This document shows positions 25,461 through 29,194 of a stretch of 29,194 nt of DNA, one piece after another; the first letter of the stretch is position 1, and every line of letters starts with the position of its first letter. Position numbers and translations under genes: made by a program. The DNA lies in the IMG/VR virus record IMGVR_UViG_3300014720_000129, positions 1 to 29,194 of that record, one strand, 5' to 3'. The notes below the pieces were generated by a model. That model ran no database searches and had not been told where the DNA came from. It saw only the letters and a list, made by a program, of their open reading frames with translations. The DNA comes from a virus.

Positions 25461-26787
25461 AAAAATAATAGACATTGTTTCCTTAGATCCTTCTTCCTTA
25501 TTAAAAGAAAATAAATCTTTCTGTGCAGCCCCCTGGGTACATACTCATACTTGGCCTGACGGACGAGTGTTTCCTTGTTGTATGGCTGATTATAATGCAG
25601 TATTGGGCAATTTAAACGAATCTAAAACTTTCGAAGCAATATGGAATAATGAAAATTATAAGACATTGCGTCAAGATATGATCGAAGGCAAAGAAAGACC
25701 CGATATCTGTAATAGGTGTTATGCTCAAGAAAAACATTCTATCACTAGTCTTAGAGAAAAAATAACTAAAGAATTTTGGAAAGAAACTAAAGAACAATTA
25801 GAAAACACTAAAGAGGACTATTCAGCAGATTTAAAGTTACCCTATTGGGACTATAGATTTAACAATATTTGTAATTTAAATTGCAGAACCTGTGGACCGG
25901 ACCTTAGTAGCAGTTGGTATCAAGATCATATTACAATGTATGGAAAACCGCCAAAATATGCTACAACAAAATTTGTTGTATTTGACTCAAATAAAGAACA
26001 TTCGGTGCATAGCGAATTAATAGAAAATCAAATAGAATATGTTAAAGAAATATATTTTGCCGGCGGCGAGCCTATTTTAATGCCGGAACATTTAGATATT
26101 ATCCAGCGATTAATACAAAAAAATAAAACTGATATTTTAATTAGATATAGTACTAATTTGAGTGTTTTATCTTACAAAGGAAAAAATTTTTTAGATTTAT
26201 GGCCTAAATTTAAAAAAGTCATGATTTATGTTAGTCTAGACGAAATTGAAAATCGTGCCGAGTACTGGAGAAATGGAACTAATTGGTCTAGATTAGAAAA
26301 AAATATAAAATCATTAATTGAACTCGAAAAAAAACATCAAAATATAAAAATGGGATATGCTCCTACAATTAGTATTTTTAATATACACAGGATGCACTCG
26401 TATATGAGATATCTAGTAGATAATAGATTAATAAATGAATATACACCTTTTGTGTTTAATATTTTACAAGGTCCGACAGAATTCAATATAAAAAATGCTC
26501 CCGAACAATTAAAAATTTCAGCAAGAAAATCTTTAAAAGAATTAAAATCAATAACTGCCGGTTGGCCTAGACAATCAAAAGATATAGATATAGTAGAAAA
26601 TTGGTTAAATGAAGAAAAGGTCGACGAAGAAATTTATTATAAAACAGCAAGACATTTAGCCGAAATTGATAAAGTTAGGAATCAAAGTTTAAAATCAGTG
26701 GCTCCTGAATTATACGAAATTTACCAAACATATGATTATGATCGATACTATAATAACTTTACGCCTTGCAAACCGCCTGGTCAATAA
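25453..26787 (+). CDS. N-terminal-twitch radical SAM protein, CC type (3)
   Basis: 444 residues; overlaps the upstream gene by eight bases. The N-terminal domain is the classic half-SPASM form: SFCAAPW (C24), DGRVFPCC (C42, C43), LGNLNES, EAIWNNENYKTLRQDM, and ICNRCY (C86, C89). The core is CNLNCRTC (C140, C144, C147) and FAGGEP (202-207). The pattern 'CC...LGN...IWN...LR...C..C' is the one found at the C-terminus of usual SPASM proteins, here moved to the front. It differs from the two upstream paralogues, which have CHH in place of CC and no LGNL. RYSTNLS and LDLWPKFKKVMIYVSLDE match the fourth radical SAM protein. It may act on a different substrate or residue than the first two. Confidence 0.93.
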   Translation: MNKKIIDIVSLDPSSLLKENKSFCAAPWVHTHTWPDGRVFPCCMADYNAVLGNLNESKTFEAIWNNENYKTLRQDMIEGKERPDICNRCYAQEKHSITSLREKITKEFWKETKEQLENTKEDYSADLKLPYWDYRFNNICNLNCRTCGPDLSSSWYQDHITMYGKPPKYATTKFVVFDSNKEHSVHSELIENQIEYVKEIYFAGGEPILMPEHLDIIQRLIQKNKTDILIRYSTNLSVLSYKGKNFLDLWPKFKKVMIYVSLDEIENRAEYWRNGTNWSRLEKNIKSLIELEKKHQNIKMGYAPTISIFNIHRMHSYMRYLVDNRLINEYTPFVFNILQGPTEFNIKNAPEQLKISARKSLKELKSITAGWPRQSKDIDIVENWLNEEKVDEEIYYKTARHLAEIDKVRNQSLKSVAPELYEIYQTYDYDRYYNNFTPCKPPGQ

Positions 26788-27751
26788 TATCGATCCGTTT
26801 TATCTCGATATCCAATTATCGGATCATACTGCTGTCAAGTTATGGGCTGATAGATTTCTCTATGAACTAAAATCGGGGGCAATGGTGAAAAAAGAACATA
26901 TTTTTATGAGTCATAGCCCATTGACTGTAGAACAAATGATAGAGCAGATAAACAAAACTCTAGACAGCATCAATGAATATGATTTTATATCTAACCAACA
27001 TCCAGATTATCCTATATCTGAGCAACCGAAATTGACAGAACGGTTATCGATAAATGATTTCGCAAAAGGTCCTAATAATTCAAAAATGAATTTGATACAT
27101 AATTATTTTCCTAAGTTGGCAGGATCTGCGCAAATAACCAGCAATTATATGTATGCGGCATCTCCTGAAATTAGGATAAAGATATGTAGATTGAATTTGG
27201 AAGTTCACGAATTACATACACTCCTGCAAAAAGATCCTAACCATATAGGCATGCATCTTAACATAAGTTGGCAACGTGCCCCTAAAAATTTGCCAATATT
27301 ACCCATAATGTTTGATGATATTTTTTCAAAAAAAATAAGTTTTGGTGATGTTTTGTTGGGATATCCTCAGGTAGGAAAAACTTATTTTGAAGCATTTATC
27401 GAAGAGGATGAGGAATTAAGTGATGAAAATGTAGAACCTATACGATTATTAAGTGGCGATATGTTGGTACACCTTAGTTCGGATATTAATGATAATATTA
27501 TAAAAAAATTTAATGAATGGTTAGAAAATAAAAAACTTGATCCAAATGATAAATCACTTAGACTAGGATTTGCTGTATTAGGAAAAGTAATAAATGTTGA
27601 TAGAAATGCTGTAAAAAATGTTTTATGTAACTATAATGACATTGATCAAATCATATTTGAAAAAAATCAGATTAAAGAAATTTTTGATTTTCCGTATAGT
27701 AGATTTGATCTCGATTATGACAAGGTGTGGCTGAAACATGTCGACGATTAA
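26732..27751 (+). CDS. Unknown protein embedded in the radical SAM array
   Basis: 339 residues from ATG 26732 (overlap 56 bases with the third radical SAM gene); a second ATG two codons later, at 26738, is equally possible. I do not recognise it. It has no CxxxCxxC and no twitch cysteines, signal peptide or membrane segment. It begins with a beta-strand-like DTIITLRLANRLV and YLDIQLSDHTAVKLWADRFL, then has LIHNYFPKLAG (121-131) and RLNLEVHELHTLL (153-165), two H-containing helices whose spacing recurs in my memory of phage proteins near radical SAM genes, but I cannot name the family. The C-terminal half is acidic (EEDEELSDENVEP). Its place between two radical SAM enzymes, with overlaps on both sides, makes it a candidate partner or substrate-delivery protein. 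Confidence 0.7.
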   Translation: MIMIDTIITLRLANRLVNNIDPFYLDIQLSDHTAVKLWADRFLYELKSGAMVKKEHIFMSHSPLTVEQMIEQINKTLDSINEYDFISNQHPDYPISEQPKLTERLSINDFAKGPNNSKMNLIHNYFPKLAGSAQITSNYMYAASPEIRIKICRLNLEVHELHTLLQKDPNHIGMHLNISWQRAPKNLPILPIMFDDIFSKKISFGDVLLGYPQVGKTYFEAFIEEDEELSDENVEPIRLLSGDMLVHLSSDINDNIIKKFNEWLENKKLDPNDKSLRLGFAVLGKVINVDRNAVKNVLCNYNDIDQIIFEKNQIKEIFDFPYSRFDLDYDKVWLKHVDD

Positions 27752-29078
27752 AAAAGCAAGTCCTTATTTTTGCATCGCTCCCTGGACTCATACTTACATT
27801 AGTCCTCAAAGTGAAAGACGCATTTGCTGTGCCAGTAGAGAAAAAGCCACTTGGACTCAACAATACATTGATGCAAAAGAGCCAACATCTAGCAAAAAAT
27901 ATATTCCTATAACATTAGAAGAGCATTGGAATAGCGAACACATGAAATCTGTACGTCATAGAATATTGGACGGAGAACGAATTCCGGAATGTGAAGTTTG
28001 TCATAGTCAGCAATTAAATTTACATACATATAGAAATTATTTTACTAATACGCTGTTTTCAGATAAAATTGAAGAAGCATTGAACTCTACAGATGAGACG
28101 GGGTATACTACAATGAAACCCATAAGTTTTGATTATAGAATTCATAATTTATGTAATTTTAAGTGTAGAATGTGCGGAGAGCAATTATCAAGTAGTTGGG
28201 AAACAGAAAAAAGATTAATGAATGCTTGGAATCCTGAAAAAGATGCTTGGATGATTCCTGAGAATAAAAAGATAGTTGAAGAATTTCAAGAGACCGTAGT
28301 TGAACAGGAGATATGGAATGCGGTAAAAGAAGATAGAATAGAAGAAATATACTGGGTTGGTGGAGAACCTTTAATGTATCAAATACATTGGGACGTGATG
28401 AAGTATCTTGTAGATAATAATCAGGCACATAAAGTAGTGGTAAGATATAATACTAATTTAAGTATTATAGAACGCAATGGAGTAAATTTATACGATCTTT
28501 TACCGCATTTTAAAAATGTGAATATGTGTTGCAGTCAAGATGCTACCGGAAGAATAGCAGAATTTATTAGAACAGGTTTAAAATATGAAAGATGGTTAGA
28601 TAATTTTAAACAAGGAATTTTTCTAAATTCTAAATATGGTATGGATGCCATGGTAATTGATGTTACCATTACGCTGGCTGGTTTATTAGATATAAAATCG
28701 TTGATGAATTTAGCAGTTGACTTGGGAGTTAAAAGTTATGTAAAAATTACTTTTGATTTTGACAGTTCGATAGTTATGAGCCCAATGGCTTTGCCGAGGG
28801 ATATTTTAAATGATATATTGTATGATTTAATTGATTATGAAAAAAATATAAATTCTCCTCTTACTCGAGTCTATAAAGAAACATTTGAAAATATGTTACT
28901 CCGTCCAACCTTTGAAGAAAAATACAAAGAAAATTATAAAATAGGATTAAAACACGGCAAAGATAGAATGGAAAAAATCGCTGCATTTAGAAAAGACGGA
29001 AAAGAAAATCAAGCGATTACTATTGAAGAAATATTTTCAAACAACAAAAAAGTATTAGATTGGTGGAATCAGATATGA
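27738..29078 (+). CDS. N-terminal-twitch radical SAM protein, CC type (4)
   Basis: 446 residues; overlaps the unknown upstream gene by 14 bases. N-terminal half-SPASM: YFCIAPWTHTYISPQSERRI (C12), CC (C30, C31), then a 20-residue insertion, EEHWNSEHMKSVRHRIL and IPECEVC (C85, C88). Core: CNFKCRMC (C139, C143, C146) and WVGGEP (206-211). RYNTNLS, YDLLPHFKNVNMCCSQDATG and TGLKYERWLDNF match the third paralogue, with D-A in place of D-E in the strand after the cysteine pair. There is an extra cysteine pair, MCC, in that strand, which the third lacks. Like the others it should be a cytoplasmic, oxygen-sensitive enzyme requiring S-adenosylmethionine and a reductant. Confidence 0.93.
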   Translation: MSTIKKASPYFCIAPWTHTYISPQSERRICCASREKATWTQQYIDAKEPTSSKKYIPITLEEHWNSEHMKSVRHRILDGERIPECEVCHSQQLNLHTYRNYFTNTLFSDKIEEALNSTDETGYTTMKPISFDYRIHNLCNFKCRMCGEQLSSSWETEKRLMNAWNPEKDAWMIPENKKIVEEFQETVVEQEIWNAVKEDRIEEIYWVGGEPLMYQIHWDVMKYLVDNNQAHKVVVRYNTNLSIIERNGVNLYDLLPHFKNVNMCCSQDATGRIAEFIRTGLKYERWLDNFKQGIFLNSKYGMDAMVIDVTITLAGLLDIKSLMNLAVDLGVKSYVKITFDFDSSIVMSPMALPRDILNDILYDLIDYEKNINSPLTRVYKETFENMLLRPTFEEKYKENYKIGLKHGKDRMEKIAAFRKDGKENQAITIEEIFSNNKKVLDWWNQI

Positions 29079-29194
29079 TTAAAGATGTCACCTGTTGCCT
29101 ACCGTGGAATCATTTAGCTACTCATCCCAATGGCAATGTAAGTTTATGTTGTCAAGCAAAATTAGATGACGGGTCTGGATTCGCCAAATCAGAT
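29075..29194 (+). CDS. N-terminal-twitch radical SAM protein (5), 3' partial
   Basis: The frame starts at ATG 29075, overlapping the previous stop as ATGA, and runs off the window after 40 codons. It reads MIKDVTCCLPWNHLATHPNG then NVSLCCQAKLDD...: a cysteine followed by L-P-W, an NG turn and a CC pair, the opening of a CC-type half-SPASM domain as in the third and fourth proteins. The radical SAM core is not visible. The CC at positions 7-8, in place of the single C of its relatives, is unusual. It shows that the array continues beyond the right edge. Confidence 0.75.
   Translation, partial: MIKDVTCCLPWNHLATHPNGNVSLCCQAKLDDGSGFAKSD

Noticed and set aside
27727-27912. 61-residue plus-strand frame starting in the overlap before the fourth radical SAM gene
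   Set aside because: It shares bases with two well supported genes in other frames and shows no motif.

Overview
The window looks like part of the genome of a tailed, T4-like (myovirus-type) marine bacteriophage. Every gene reads on the + strand, genes abut or overlap by a few bases, two sites resemble T4-type late promoters (ATAAATA and CTAAATA), and the products are large tail and fibre proteins of the kind seen in marine T4-like phages. The host cannot be read from the sequence. No gene-free stretch reaches 300 bases; the longest gaps are about 30 to 57 bases. I see no tRNA, CRISPR array, integrase or insertion sequence.

Region 1 (1 to about 17.3 kb) is a virion structural module. It starts inside a very large structural protein (at least 2,096 residues, 5' end missing) with an FG-GAP-like beta-propeller segment near the visible start and many fibre-like repeats. 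A smaller structural protein follows. Then come four tail-fibre paralogues (6972, 9097, 10968, 13633) sharing an N-terminal attachment-like module of 126 to 130 residues but carrying different C-terminal tips: a tail-collar tip, two ATK-YVD tips and an ADLAEKY-type tip. A small protein resembling fibre-assembly proteins lies between the third and fourth. Two paralogous structural proteins (15443, 16374) close the module.

Region 2 (17.34 to 22.6 kb) begins at a CTAAATA late-promoter-like site with a good ribosome binding site. It holds a small unknown protein, four predicted GT-A-fold glycosyltransferases, each with a D-A-D motif, and one unknown protein. Most genes are joined by ATGA overlaps. 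The fourth glycosyltransferase carries three degenerate copies of its own catalytic N-terminal half in front of the intact domain.

Region 3 (22.6 kb to the right edge) is a tandem array of at least five radical SAM proteins, the last cut by the window edge, plus one unknown protein. In the four complete ones a half-SPASM ('twitch') cysteine domain sits N-terminal to the radical SAM core (CxxxCxxC then GGEP). Two have a C-H-H-P form of the twitch domain and the others a C-C form. Regions 2 and 3 appear to be one AT-rich, translationally coupled operon. My inference is that it chemically modifies and glycosylates something made late in infection, such as the tail fibres or a host surface molecule. 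The substrate cannot be read from the sequence. This island is the most interesting part of the window.
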